Origin: Pseudobdellovibrionaceae bacterium
Lineage (GTDB): Bacteria; Bdellovibrionota; Bdellovibrionia; Bdellovibrionales; UBA1609
NCBI GenBank assembly: GCA_020635055.1
Contig: JACKAN010000007.1
Coordinates: 80,129 to 144,128, forward strand
Length of the DNA: 64,000 nucleotides
Direction: 5' to 3'
The translations under genes were made by a program, and so were the position numbers. The notes below the pieces were generated by a model, which was given only the letters and a program-made list of their open reading frames with translations, was not told where the DNA came from and did not search any database. Positions within the stretch are counted from its first letter, which is position 1; every line of letters starts with the position of its first letter. Shown here one piece after another: positions 35,189-44,130 of the stretch.

Positions 35189-35800
35189 TCAATAATATTT
35201 GCAAATATTCAGGCTGTTGCAGACACCATCTGTACAGACATTTTCTAAAGAGCAACGGCCTTCTGTTTTGCAGTCAGAACTAAAAGAGCATTTGTTACCG
35301 TTTTTCTCACATTTACCAAAGGTGCAGTTCCCTTCGAGGGTGCAATCAGAATTGAACATACATTGCTTTGTATTTAGTTTGGTTAAAATAGTTTGTTGAG
35401 ACTTTAACTTTAAATCTTGCTCGCGCAGTTCTAACTCTTGTTCCTTTTTTTTAAGCTCAGCTTCTTTTTTACCAATATAATAACCTTTTAGGAATTCAGG
35501 TTCTAATTTTTGTGGACAAATACCAAGATATGCTTCGCCGCCGCGGCCAAAAAGTTGACCATTTTCATAAGTGCAAAAAAACGTTAGTCCTTGGACCCTT
35601 CCGCTTGCATACTTTTCATGGTCTACTGTGACATTATACTGACTACAAGTTTTGTTATATTCAGAAAAAGCCTTAATGGTTTTGCCATTCATGGCATCAG
35701 ATCTACCTTTTTCAAACCAATTCATGCTTTGACAATCTTCTTTAGTCAAAGTTGTGCAGGAAGCAATAAAAAGAAAAAATATTAAAATTAACTTCTTCAT
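35189..35800 (-). CDS. DUF2799-like lipoprotein with Cys-rich tail
   Basis: MKKLILIFFLFIASC is a lipoprotein signal (Cys15). CQSMNWFEKGRSDAMNGK, YASGRVQGLTFFCTYENGQLFGRGGEAY and FLKGYYIGKKEAEL follow the DUF2799 pattern (WxxxGxxDAxxG). A coiled coil (about 108-140) leads into a tail with 10 Cys in the last 60 residues (CMFNSDCTLEGNCTFGKCE and two further similar units), probably disulfide-bonded. The Cys-rich addition is not part of the core family as I know it. Confidence 0.7.
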   Translation of the reverse strand: MKKLILIFFLFIASCTTLTKEDCQSMNWFEKGRSDAMNGKTIKAFSEYNKTCSQYNVTVDHEKYASGRVQGLTFFCTYENGQLFGRGGEAYLGICPQKLEPEFLKGYYIGKKEAELKKKEQELELREQDLKLKSQQTILTKLNTKQCMFNSDCTLEGNCTFGKCEKNGNKCSFSSDCKTEGRCSLENVCTDGVCNSLNICKYY

Positions 35801-35975
35801 AATAATCCTTATTTAAGATGACTATAGTCTTACAAAAAAACTAACACTGCTCAACAAAATAAATCCTAACTTAGTTTTAACCACGATTCCAACCCAAACA
35901 CTTTGCTGTTGGCAGCTAAGCAAAAAGGGTGGTAGTAATTGTCACACTATAAAAAAGGCCAACGCGGGAGGGACC

Positions 35976-37070
35976 TTGATACAAAAAACACCTCTACATC
36001 AAAATCATATAGAGCTGGGTGCCAGGATGGTGGAATTTGCCGGCTGGTCCATGCCAATACAATATAAAGGGCTCCGTGAGGAACACATGTGCACAAGAAC
36101 TCAAGTGGGTATTTTTGATGTATCTCATATGGGTGAAATTCGCATTTCTGGCGAGCGAGCGGAAGAAACTGCAGAGTGGTTAACTTCCAATTACGTCGGT
36201 CGCTTAGAAAATGGCCAAGCACAATATTCTCTTTTAACCAATGAAAATGGAGGAATCGTCGATGATGTCATCGTTTATTGTGTAGAAAAGGGCAAAGATT
36301 ATTTTATCTGCGTGAATGCTTCTAATACAAACAAAGATTTTGCTTGGATGCAGGAACACAATAAGGGCGCTAAAATTTCTAATGAAAGCCCATTTTGGGG
36401 GCAAATTGCCGTGCAAGGCCCTAAGGCAATGGATCTTATAGAAGATATATTTGGTGAAGAAGTTAAAAAAATCCCTAGTTTTTATTTTTCAAATACCCAG
36501 TGGCAAGGGGCACATTGCATGATTGCGCGCACTGGTTATACCGGCGAAGATGGCTGTGAAATATTTATAAGTGCTGAGAAAGCTTTGCTTTTATGGAAAA
36601 CCCTTTTAGAACAAGGTGCAAAGTATCACATTCAGCCCATTGGTTTAGGCGCTAGAGACACTTTAAGAACAGAAATGAAATATAGCCTTTATGGCCACGA
36701 AATTGATGATCATCGCAATCCCTACGAAGCGGGATTGGGATGGGTAGTCAAGCCTCAGCAAAAAGACTTTATTGGCAAAAATAAGATTGTAGCCAAAAAG
36801 GAAGAGGGGCTTAAAAATAAACTGGTTGGATTTAAAATGCTGGACAAAGCGATACCACGTCAGGAATATAAGGTCTTTTCCCTAGAAGAAAATGAAATTG
36901 GATTTGTAACAAGTGGAACTATGTCGCCCTGTTTAAACGAAGGCATTGGCATTGCTTATGTGCTACAAGAGTTCGCTGACGAAGGAACTGAGTTTTTAAT
37001 TCAAATTCGCCAGAAAAAATGGAAAGCACAGGTCGTAAAGACACCATTTGTAAAACCCGGAGGAGCTTAA
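35976..37070 (+). CDS. gcvT: Glycine cleavage T protein (aminomethyltransferase)
   Basis: GcvT transfers the methylene unit from H-protein-bound aminomethyl to THF. TTG start with GGGAGGGACC upstream. The family start MVEFAGWSMPIQYKG, DVSHMGEIRISG, GTMSPCLNEGIGIAYV and YTGEDGCEIF are all visible; the THF-binding Asp lies in DVSHMGE. The length of 364 residues is normal. gcvH follows after one base. The P-protein is not in the window and is presumably elsewhere, possibly displaced by the element inserted downstream. Confidence 0.95.
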   Translation: MIQKTPLHQNHIELGARMVEFAGWSMPIQYKGLREEHMCTRTQVGIFDVSHMGEIRISGERAEETAEWLTSNYVGRLENGQAQYSLLTNENGGIVDDVIVYCVEKGKDYFICVNASNTNKDFAWMQEHNKGAKISNESPFWGQIAVQGPKAMDLIEDIFGEEVKKIPSFYFSNTQWQGAHCMIARTGYTGEDGCEIFISAEKALLLWKTLLEQGAKYHIQPIGLGARDTLRTEMKYSLYGHEIDDHRNPYEAGLGWVVKPQQKDFIGKNKIVAKKEEGLKNKLVGFKMLDKAIPRQEYKVFSLEENEIGFVTSGTMSPCLNEGIGIAYVLQEFADEGTEFLIQIRQKKWKAQVVKTPFVKPGGA

Positions 37071-37071
37071 T

Positions 37072-37458
37072 ATGCACGTTCCAGAAGAGAACTATTATAC
37101 AAAAGATCATGAGTGGGCCCAAGTTGATGAAAACGTAGTCACTGTGGGAATCACAGAATACGCTCAAGATAGCCTAGGTGAAGTCGTTTATGTTGAGCTG
37201 CCTGAAGAAGGTCAGAAAGTAACACAAAATGAGTCCTTTGGTGTTATTGAAAGCGTAAAAGCTGTGAGCGATTTAGTGGCGCCTGTTTCTGGGACAGTGA
37301 TCGAAGTAAACACGGGTATTATAGATGAACCCGGCTTACTCAATGATGATCCTATGAATAATGGTTGGATGATTCGTATCGAAATGGATACAGAAAAAGA
37401 ACTAGCCAACTTAATGAGAGCACCCGAATATCGTAAATTCATAGAAAAATCGCAATAA
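37072..37458 (+). CDS. gcvH: Glycine cleavage H protein
   Basis: This lipoyl carrier of the glycine cleavage system has 128 residues. The lipoylated Lys is in FGVIESVKAVSDLVAPVSG. Other landmarks are KDHEWAQVDENVVTVGITEYAQDSLGE and LLNDDPMNNGWMIRIE. A GGAGG in the gcvT tail serves the ATG. Nothing unusual is seen. Confidence 0.96.
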   Translation: MHVPEENYYTKDHEWAQVDENVVTVGITEYAQDSLGEVVYVELPEEGQKVTQNESFGVIESVKAVSDLVAPVSGTVIEVNTGIIDEPGLLNDDPMNNGWMIRIEMDTEKELANLMRAPEYRKFIEKSQ

Positions 37459-37526
37459 AAACAGTAATATTAAATATTGTTTTTGCGTTCACATATTGGA
37501 TTTGGTAGAAGAATAATTCTCAAATT

Positions 37527-37611
37527 GCCCCGCTGGTGGAATTGGCAGACACGCTAGACTTAGGATCTAGTGCTTCACGGCGTGGGGGTTCAAGTCCCTC
37601 GCGGGGCACCA
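37527..37611 (+). tRNA. tRNA-Leu (anticodon UAG)
   Basis: The 85-nt gene has a 7-bp acceptor stem GCCCCGC/GCGGGGC, D-arm with TGGCAGAC, anticodon stem CTAGA/TCTAG with loop CTTAGGA (anticodon TAG), a long class II variable arm (TGCTTCACGGCGT), T-arm with GGGGGTTCAAGTCCC and an encoded CCA. It is the insertion target of the integrative element, and its 3' end is the attachment core. Confidence 0.96.
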
Positions 37612-39338
37612 AATGTCAAGCTATTCGAACACTCACGGATAGAAAAATTTAAAAACTCAGCAGACTCAGCGGAGGCCCCGCCTCTGAAGGGCCGAGTTGC
37701 GTCTTTTTGCGGAAACTCTATCACTTTGCCTTGTTTTGGACACAAAAAAATGCGGGAACCCAAATACATGGGCTCCCGCAACAAACTGCTCTCATCAACA
37801 TTGAAATAAACCTTAACTTCCCTCTCTCCAACCTCAATCCTATGAATCAGCCGCTTTATGATTTTGGCTTTAATTTCTGGATCACCGCTTTTAACTAGTT
37901 GACGAAGTGAGGATAAAAAAGCTGAATACGATTTAATCCCAATCGGAGGATCACTCGCATTACTTCCCACTCTTTTTAAGTCCTCTAGCTGCTTTTCTGA
38001 CTTTGCCTTTGCAAGCTCTACCTTTTCCATTTGCTTAAAAATGGGTGTCGCTGATACTGATTTTGGCAGTTGAGAAAGCCTTTCCGCTAGAGCTTCAAGT
38101 TGACTAGAAAAGCCATAAATTTCTGCTTTTAATCTCTCAGTCTCTTTAACTCCCTGGCAGGATTCATGGACTTTTTTAGCCTCAATTAATAACTCCTTAG
38201 CAAAACTTCCTTGGCTTATAAGCTTTTCAACTTCTCCCACAACTAACTCTTCAAGCTTCCTTGCTAAAAACCTTCTGGGACCGCCACAATCAAAAGTTTT
38301 CTTTGTAAGAATGGAATTTCTTTTTGTGGACCAGGAGTGCTCGTAATAGCCAATCTTTCCAGCCTTTCCCCATGCTGATTTCCCAGATAAATGATCGCCA
38401 CATTTTTCACAAAAGCTAATCCCTGTTAAAAGATAGGGATATCTTTTATTTGAATGTGGCTTTTTTCTGGATTTATTTTGTCCAAGTATTTTTTGCACTT
38501 TATTAAAAATCCTCCTCTCAACTATTGGCTCCCAAACGGCTTTTGCCCCGCATTCTTTGCCATTTTCTTTATAAGTTTTTACGCCAATATAGATTTTATT
38601 TCTCAGCATATGATGAAGATTATCAACAGTGAAAAAATCAAGACGCATATTTCTGCCACCACCACTCATAATGCGCTCTAATCTATAACCATTATCGTTA
38701 AGCCATTTGGCTGTTTTTTGTAAAGTTTCTTCTTTCAAAAACATCTCAAAGGCTTTTTTAACTACCTTGGCTTTTTTCTTATTTATTTTTAAGTACCCAG
38801 GTTTTCCTTCAATCAATTCATAGCCAAAAGAAACACAACCGCCATTATAAAGCCCTCGTTTTGCTCTGGCATTAATATTGGCCGAGACTCTCTCACTCAC
38901 TTGCCTGCGCTCAAATTGTGCAATATTAGCGACAGAAAAGAGTACCATCTCGCCTGCCGCTGTCGTGGTATCAAAGTTCTCTCGTAAGCTCTGAAAGCCA
39001 CAGTTTGACTTTTGCATCAGCTCCCAAATCTCAGCAAAATCTTTCATGCTCCTTGATATTCTAGAAAGCTCTGTCACCAGCACTAAATCAATTTCTTTTG
39101 CTCGAATAGCTTTTAAAAGTTTTTGCAGCTCTGGTCTGTTGGTGTCTTTTCCTGATTTGGCTCGATCAATAAAGATTTCTTTTATCTCACCAAAATGGCT
39201 TTCCATGTTTTTAAGTTTGACGTGGGCTTTGAGTCTTTCTTCTTGGTTTTTAATAGAGCCTTCTAAATTTTGCGCCTGCTCCTCTGTGCTCACACGGATA
39301 TAGCAGCCGATTCTAAAACCTTGATTTTTTCTATGCAT
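37590..39338 (-). CDS. Large serine recombinase (integrase), C-terminus set by integration
   Basis: The resolvase-type catalytic domain starts RIGCYIRVSTEEQ (nucleophile Ser17) and includes DLVLVTELSRISRS and the F-A-Q-FERRQVSERV block. A recombinase domain (about 160-280), a zinc ribbon (CEKCGDHLSG ... FDCGG), a coiled coil (about 395-450) and a DNA-binding C-part follow. ATG 39338 has AAAGGACGGGAACTG upstream. The stop lies inside the tRNA gene, so the last residues (APRGT region) come from chromosomal sequence. In the excised circle the frame would continue into the ORF at 47206. An intrinsic-terminator-like hairpin lies inside the frame near its 3' end. Confidence 0.9.
   Translation of the reverse strand: MHRKNQGFRIGCYIRVSTEEQAQNLEGSIKNQEERLKAHVKLKNMESHFGEIKEIFIDRAKSGKDTNRPELQKLLKAIRAKEIDLVLVTELSRISRSMKDFAEIWELMQKSNCGFQSLRENFDTTTAAGEMVLFSVANIAQFERRQVSERVSANINARAKRGLYNGGCVSFGYELIEGKPGYLKINKKKAKVVKKAFEMFLKEETLQKTAKWLNDNGYRLERIMSGGGRNMRLDFFTVDNLHHMLRNKIYIGVKTYKENGKECGAKAVWEPIVERRIFNKVQKILGQNKSRKKPHSNKRYPYLLTGISFCEKCGDHLSGKSAWGKAGKIGYYEHSWSTKRNSILTKKTFDCGGPRRFLARKLEELVVGEVEKLISQGSFAKELLIEAKKVHESCQGVKETERLKAEIYGFSSQLEALAERLSQLPKSVSATPIFKQMEKVELAKAKSEKQLEDLKRVGSNASDPPIGIKSYSAFLSSLRQLVKSGDPEIKAKIIKRLIHRIEVGEREVKVYFNVDESSLLREPMYLGSRIFLCPKQGKVIEFPQKDATRPFRGGASAESAEFLNFSIRECSNSLTFGAPRGT
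37604..37632. other. attL: core plus left attP arm
   Basis: Core GGGCACCAAA at 37604-37613 is formed by the tRNA-Leu 3' end. AAGCTATTCGAACAC at 37618-37632 is the element-side arm, the inverted partner of the right-end arm. Confidence 0.75.
37744..37779 (-). terminator. Intrinsic terminator-like hairpin inside the recombinase frame
   Basis: Read on the minus strand, GCGGGAGCCCA pairs with TGGGTTCCCGC around a 6-base loop (37752-37779, one mismatch), followed by a T-rich tract (complement of 37744-37750). The recombinase frame stays open through it (LLREPMYLGSRIFL), so transcription may often stop before the last roughly 50 codons. Confidence 0.65.
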
Positions 39339-39543
39339 CAGTTCCCGTCCTTTTTAGGGACTCATCACTGTGAGTCAAAATTGTTTGTGACTCGATTCTT
39401 AAAAACTGATCTGATTTGGATTTTTGGAGCTGGCAAAAATAATCATAAACAATACTTGCCAATTCATCAAGGTTTAAACTGTGCTCATCAGTACTTACTT
39501 TATTAGGAATCAACCTAACTCTAGGCTCCCATTTGTTTTTCAT
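39331..39543 (-). CDS. Small accessory protein upstream of recombinase
   Basis: The 70-residue protein (MKNKWEPRVRLIPNKVSTDE, then LDELASIVYDYFCQLQKSKS) has no known family. Its end overlaps the recombinase start by eight bases, which implies translational coupling. It is similar in position to small accessory ORFs before serine integrases (e.g. recombination directionality factors), but no motif proves such a role. Confidence 0.5.
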   Translation of the reverse strand: MKNKWEPRVRLIPNKVSTDEHSLNLDELASIVYDYFCQLQKSKSDQFLRIESQTILTHSDESLKRTGTDA

Positions 39544-39637
39544 TGATCACCTCGAATTTTTACGAAAACACATAGAGTCTCCTTTTTTCTTCTGAGTCTG
39601 ATTAATTTTAAAAACCAACCCATAGGGCATAAGTCAG

Positions 39638-40504
39638 TCACTGTTTTTCTGGTATTTCACTTTGTTTATAAGTCTTTGATCTATGGGGACTTTTAAGCGT
39701 ATTCAATAAATCACTCATCACAACAGGTTCTGAGCGTGTTGTGAGGTTATTGTGAAGCAGTTGATAAATTGTTTTTCCCTTATTTTTACCCAATGTAATT
39801 TTGCTATTCCATCCATTTATTTTAATATCCTGCAAACCAACAAATGAGTGCGGGCCAAAATCACCGCTGCCATTTTTCATTATCTGGTTTTGGATTCGCC
39901 TTCCAATATTCTCCTTAGGGTAAACCCATAAAACATCTTCGACATTTTCTGCTCTATAAAAGCCATCAATAAGTTCATAATCAGCATTTCTTTTAGCGTT
40001 TAATTCTACTTCTAAGGCTATGCGTTTAATTTTATCTCCCTCCTGAATACACCAATAACCATCAGGTCTATGCCCTGAAGAAATCCAATCTGGCATTGCG
40101 TCCATGTGAGTGCGTCTTAAAACCTGCTCTGAAAATAAAATTACATTTTCAGGCTTTGACAAAAGGTATTCGCCTAAATGAATAGCTGTAACCCAATAAT
40201 CGTGAATCAGATTTTCTGATCTGTAGCCCTCTTCCTTTAAAACGGGTAAGTCATCTCTAATTACTTCAAATCCTAGTTTATCTAATGTCCACAAATAGAT
40301 TTTCCCAGTGGGGTCTACGGGGCATTTGATAAAGCCAGCAGCTTCGAGCTTAAGTAATCTTCTGTAAGCCGTTTCAATATTGGCACCAGAGTAAAACTTA
40401 CGACAAAGGCTCATGGTGGTGGCCACTTTCCAGCGCCACAAAAAGCCAAGGAGCGGGATATCCCGCTCCTTGCTTAAAACAACTCTTGGTTTTCTTTTTT
40501 TCAA
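39638..40504 (-). CDS. Replication-relaxation family-like protein
   Basis: The 288-residue protein starts MKKRKPRVVLSKERDIPLLGFLWRW, with a winged-helix-like N-terminus (MSLCRKFYSGANIETAYRRLLKLEAAGFI). A catalytic-looking part follows with RPDGYW and ALEVELNAKRNADYELIDGFY, the pattern of a restriction-like core (PDG ... EVE-xK) seen in replication-relaxation proteins (PF13814). Such proteins act with plasmid replication or DNA nicking. It overlaps a perfect 26-bp palindrome in its 5' codons. The FtsK-type gene lies two bases upstream, so both form one unit. Confidence 0.75.
   Translation of the reverse strand: MKKRKPRVVLSKERDIPLLGFLWRWKVATTMSLCRKFYSGANIETAYRRLLKLEAAGFIKCPVDPTGKIYLWTLDKLGFEVIRDDLPVLKEEGYRSENLIHDYWVTAIHLGEYLLSKPENVILFSEQVLRRTHMDAMPDWISSGHRPDGYWCIQEGDKIKRIALEVELNAKRNADYELIDGFYRAENVEDVLWVYPKENIGRRIQNQIMKNGSGDFGPHSFVGLQDIKINGWNSKITLGKNKGKTIYQLLHNNLTTRSEPVVMSDLLNTLKSPHRSKTYKQSEIPEKQ
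40447..40472. promoter_or_regulatory. Perfect 26-bp palindrome within the replication-relaxation gene
   Basis: CAAGGAGCGGGAT is followed directly by its exact reverse complement (centre between 40459 and 40460). It overlaps codons 11-20 of the gene. It has no loop, so a dimeric protein site is more likely than an RNA hairpin. It may be an operator, nick site or transfer origin of the element. Confidence 0.6.
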
Positions 40505-40506
40505 AA

Positions 40507-41937
40507 CTATACCTCCAGATCAAAGTTTTTAAGCCCTTGTGCTTTTTTCTTTGGGCTTGGGGCAGTTTTTACTTTGTAAGAGGAGAGTAGACCCTTGGCT
40601 TTTTCGATGGATAGATAAGGCGTTTGCAGTTCCGTCATCTTGCCACCATTTTTCCAGATAGCTCTACCAGGAATATCCGATAGGTGTGTAGCTCTACCAC
40701 TATCTAACACTGTCATGCTTGAGATGTTGTTAGGCATCTGAAAACAAATAATCCCTGTTAAGTTGGTTTTTACTTGTGGATCAATGGCTTTGGCATCGGG
40801 CCTTTGAGTGGCCATCACAAGATGCACTCCCACGGCTCGGCCTTGCCTTGCAATTTGGCTAATGGCTTTTCTGGCAAGGCCCAATTCACCACTCGTTGCA
40901 TGATGACCACTTAAAAAGATTTCAGCAGCCTCATCAATGACAATGAGCTTTCGGTGAAGGCCATCCTCTCCAGTTATTTGTCTTAATTCTTCAAGGTCTT
41001 TGGCGTCCTTTTCCCGGAGGAGTTTCATCCTGCGTTCAAGCTCCATTTGTAGATCCTTAAACTCCTTAATCGCTCTTTCAATACTAGGAATGACTTTGAC
41101 TCGTTTGAGATTTTCAAAGAGTTGAAATTCGAGTCCCCCTTTTAAATCCACTAGAACAAATTCCATAGAGTCGCTATTTTTGTAAAGGCTTGTAATTAGC
41201 CCTCGAACAAAAGTGGATTTTCCACTGCCTGTCTGACCTGCAACGAGTAGATGCGGAGTTTCAGTTAAATCACCAAATATGGCATTAGACCTTGTTTGCC
41301 CCACATGAAAGTCGGTCTCCTTGTCGCCATTGCCACTATAGCTTACAAGTTTAGGCATAGGAGTTTTAGAGTAAATAATATCAATCGTCCCGCTTTCACG
41401 GTTTTCCTTAAACTGATCCACATAGACTCCCATACCACTTTCGATATAGGGCTTAGCTTTTTGAAATTGCTCCAGTGGAAATGAGCTTCTGGATACCCGC
41501 ATCGAGCGAATCCCTTCAGCAATTTCTCGATCAAACTTTGGTTTGGGCGTTCCTTCCACATGGCTTTTTAATCCAGCGGTGGTAAAAATGGAGTTCATCT
41601 TGTTTTCAAGTTTTCGTCTAGCAAAAACTTGGCTCATTCCCCAAGTCCAAACTGGGGAACAAACAAAAAACCAGAAGTAAAAACCATAGGTCTTTTGTGG
41701 ATACCAGTGGGCTTTTCCAAATAGACTCCATAAATACTTATCCCAACCAAACTTAAAGGCTATGAAAAGCCCTAATGTAGTAATAAGTATTTTTACAACT
41801 GGCATCGTTCCATAGCTGATGCCAAGACCGATTTCTTTAGCGATGAGAAGTAGAGTTTTTCCTAGCGCTTCTCCAAAATTCCACAGAACCATTTCAAAAC
41901 CTGATTCTGATTTTGCTTTTTTATTGTTATTAGACAT
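40507..41937 (-). CDS. FtsK/SpoIIIE-type DNA translocase
   Basis: The 476-residue protein has two to three N-terminal membrane helices (about 48-120), then an ATPase of the FtsK/HerA type: Walker A AGQTGSGKSTFVRGLI (about 233-248), FVLVDLKGGLEF, Walker B KLIVIDEAAEIF and RQGRAVGVHLVMATQRPDA, ending LSDIPGRAIWK. It lacks the FtsK gamma domain. Proteins of this type pump double-stranded DNA during transfer of actinomycete integrative elements, or act as coupling proteins. Genetic neighbours (replication-relaxation gene, serine integrase) favour a role in spread of the element. Confidence 0.85.
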   Translation of the reverse strand: MSNNNKKAKSESGFEMVLWNFGEALGKTLLLIAKEIGLGISYGTMPVVKILITTLGLFIAFKFGWDKYLWSLFGKAHWYPQKTYGFYFWFFVCSPVWTWGMSQVFARRKLENKMNSIFTTAGLKSHVEGTPKPKFDREIAEGIRSMRVSRSSFPLEQFQKAKPYIESGMGVYVDQFKENRESGTIDIIYSKTPMPKLVSYSGNGDKETDFHVGQTRSNAIFGDLTETPHLLVAGQTGSGKSTFVRGLITSLYKNSDSMEFVLVDLKGGLEFQLFENLKRVKVIPSIERAIKEFKDLQMELERRMKLLREKDAKDLEELRQITGEDGLHRKLIVIDEAAEIFLSGHHATSGELGLARKAISQIARQGRAVGVHLVMATQRPDAKAIDPQVKTNLTGIICFQMPNNISSMTVLDSGRATHLSDIPGRAIWKNGGKMTELQTPYLSIEKAKGLLSSYKVKTAPSPKKKAQGLKNFDLEV

Positions 41938-42343
41938 AAATCTCCTTTAAAAAATGAGAATTTAGCCGCAGAAAATAAAATTCGACATTTTCTACGACAA
42001 ATAGGTGTATTTCTTTTTAATTTGAGGCTTAGATTTTTTTTAGATATAAGCTCGGCCATAAAACCGAGGCATAGTTTGAGACTTCAACCCGTCTAGACAA
42101 AGAGAGTCCAGAGACCTTCCCATATTGGTTTAATTAAAATTTATAGGTTTTCCCTTGGTTAAAGATTATGAGGCTTGATTCTTTAAAGCTTCACTAGATT
42201 GTAAGCTTTGACTTCCCGTGGGATAGGTAATCACTATCCTTTCACTATATACAAATTAAGGGGGGATTTTCTTTGTAACTAATTGAAAATACTAAAAATA
42301 ACAAAATATGACAATGAGGTTCATTTATGCTATCTAAAAAACT
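41938..42343. other. Divergent intergenic region of the element
   Basis: No gene is supported. The region lies between divergent element genes and is AT-rich near 42280-42330, where TTGAAA and TATGAC 18 bases apart could be a weak promoter for the plus-strand gene. It may also hold the promoter for the FtsK-type operon. I see no clear palindrome. Confidence 0.3.
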
Positions 42344-43423
42344 ATGGAGCGGAAAGTCAAAAAGACAATCAGCCCCTGTGTAGCAAAAGGAAAATACGGC
42401 GGCAAAAGAGGCGGGGCATATAGGTTTTATCAAGGAGAGGGGGAAATTATTGTTCCCTCAGGTTGCGAGTGCGCCTGCCCCTGGGTGCGTTTTGGCGCAA
42501 AACTAAATGAACCTAAAAAACAAAGTTATTTCCTTAATCTTGAAAATCAAAGGCTCTCTTTAACCAAACCTAATGCCAACGATAAATCAGCTATTGCCAT
42601 TATTCCTTGTAGTGAAGCCTTTTTGCTACCCACATCACCTGCAACCAAAAAATATAAAGAAGTCACTGGAGCCAAATTTAGAGGCTGTTATCCACTGGAG
42701 GAAAAGTTACTAGCAGAAAATGAAATTCGCCATGAGCCTTTTGATAATTTATCCGTCGAAGAAGAAAAGCAAACTTTGGATGATCCCGATATTTTGCCAG
42801 GGACTGACAAGCTTCTTACAACAGCCAGTGAAATGAGTGCCTTTCATATCAAAGCCCATAAAGCCTATCATAAACAACAAGAACTCTGGTGGACTGAAGC
42901 GAGAACTCCTAGCTCTTATACACCCTCTAATCCCTTTGAATTTGGCGCATATTTGCAAGACATTTTAAATGAGCTAGAAGATTTATCCAATATACTCACT
43001 CCAAAACAAAAGGAAGCCGTAAGGCTTGTCTACCTTGAAAATGAAAAAGGTTTATCCAATCCAGAAATTGCAAAGAAGTTAAAGATTGCAGCGGATTCTT
43101 TAAAAGATCGACTTAGCGGTGCGCTTGCAAGGATCACCAAGATTAGACCTGGGTATAAGTTCCCTGAAAGAAGAATGACTTCGGAGCAAGCCAAAAAATG
43201 GGAATCACCCGATGCTGAGATGGATGGCCTTTATAGGAAATCACACAGTGGCCCCTTGGCGCTTAGACTTCTTGATCCAAAAACAAAGAAAGTCAAAAAA
43301 ACAATAAAGCCAGCTGATTTTAAAAAATATGGCTTTGGGAGCAAAAAACTAAAATCTGGTGTTGATGAAAAGGCCATTAAAAAGTGGGCGTTTGAACAAA
43401 CACCCATTCCAAGATTTATTTGA
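42344..43423 (+). CDS. Sigma-region-4-like HTH protein, element cargo/regulator
   Basis: The 359-residue protein starts basic (MERKVKKTISPC) and has a Cys pair in GCECACPWVRFG. A helix-turn-helix at about 228-275 reads LTPKQKEAVRLVYLENEKGLSNPEIAKKLKIAADSLKDRLSGA, the pattern of sigma factor region 4 or LuxR-type domains. The C-terminal 90 residues are Lys-rich. It is likely a DNA-binding regulator of the element; its exact family is not recognised. Confidence 0.6.
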   Translation: MERKVKKTISPCVAKGKYGGKRGGAYRFYQGEGEIIVPSGCECACPWVRFGAKLNEPKKQSYFLNLENQRLSLTKPNANDKSAIAIIPCSEAFLLPTSPATKKYKEVTGAKFRGCYPLEEKLLAENEIRHEPFDNLSVEEEKQTLDDPDILPGTDKLLTTASEMSAFHIKAHKAYHKQQELWWTEARTPSSYTPSNPFEFGAYLQDILNELEDLSNILTPKQKEAVRLVYLENEKGLSNPEIAKKLKIAADSLKDRLSGALARITKIRPGYKFPERRMTSEQAKKWESPDAEMDGLYRKSHSGPLALRLLDPKTKKVKKTIKPADFKKYGFGSKKLKSGVDEKAIKKWAFEQTPIPRFI

Positions 43424-43503
43424 TTTAAAAGAATATGATTTTAGGAAAGGGTACTCACTTGAGTTCAATAGACCTGTCCAGCCTTTGACTAGGAAACAAG
43501 GGG

Positions 43504-44130
43504 TTAACGAACACTCGGCTTTGGTTGAGCGGTCTTAGGTTGCAAAGTAGTAAACGTACATTCCATTGGATCTATCTCGCCACGGACTTTTAAGAAAGTA
43601 TTTGCAGGATAGTGCTTGATACATTTTTCGATTAAAAGAGCTCTTTCTCTGGCTTTTGACAAGGTCAAAATGCGACTTGATTGACTTGCTTTTAAATCTT
43701 TGGGAAACAAGGAGTCAATTATACATAAGTTGGGATCATTTCTCAAACTGGCAGTTTCTAACTTTTTGCAGAACCTAATATCATCGTCACTGAACCCAGA
43801 TATCTTTGCAATGGAGCCATCTAAATTTAGTCTATAGATTCTCGAAGAAGGGCCAAGAACATCGATCTTCCCGTCCTTTGTAATAAAACATTTTTCAGAA
43901 GGCTCTTTGGGTTCGCTCGAATAACCAAATTTCCCCACGATGCCAAATAGTGAACAGTCATCAAGATTCTTTTTTACACTTTTGCATTTATCATAACCAA
44001 TACTAAAAATTTGCTTCATTTGATTAGCAATTTTTCGACTATTTTCATTAGAAATTACTCCAAGCTCTTTTTTACAGTAACCGTTGTGGCACCAGAATAC
44101 GACAAAGCAAATCAAGAGGTATTTTTTCAT
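43504..44130 (-). CDS. Exported hypothetical protein, 208 residues
   Basis: A signal peptide (MKKYLLICFVVFWCHNGYCK) is followed by about 190 residues with seven Cys, some in likely disulfide pairs (DKCKSVKKNLDDCSLFGIVG, EPSEKCFITKDG, DIRFCKKLE, DPNLCIIDS). No family recognised. It is encoded inside the integrative element as cargo. The Pro/Lys tail ends TTLQPKTAQPKPSVR. Confidence 0.6.
   Translation of the reverse strand: MKKYLLICFVVFWCHNGYCKKELGVISNENSRKIANQMKQIFSIGYDKCKSVKKNLDDCSLFGIVGKFGYSSEPKEPSEKCFITKDGKIDVLGPSSRIYRLNLDGSIAKISGFSDDDIRFCKKLETASLRNDPNLCIIDSLFPKDLKASQSSRILTLSKARERALLIEKCIKHYPANTFLKVRGEIDPMECTFTTLQPKTAQPKPSVR

Noticed and set aside
35801..35975. Glycine riboswitch upstream of gcvT
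   Set aside because: I could not find the conserved glycine aptamer elements in the 175-base leader; gcvT seems to start directly after a strong ribosome site.
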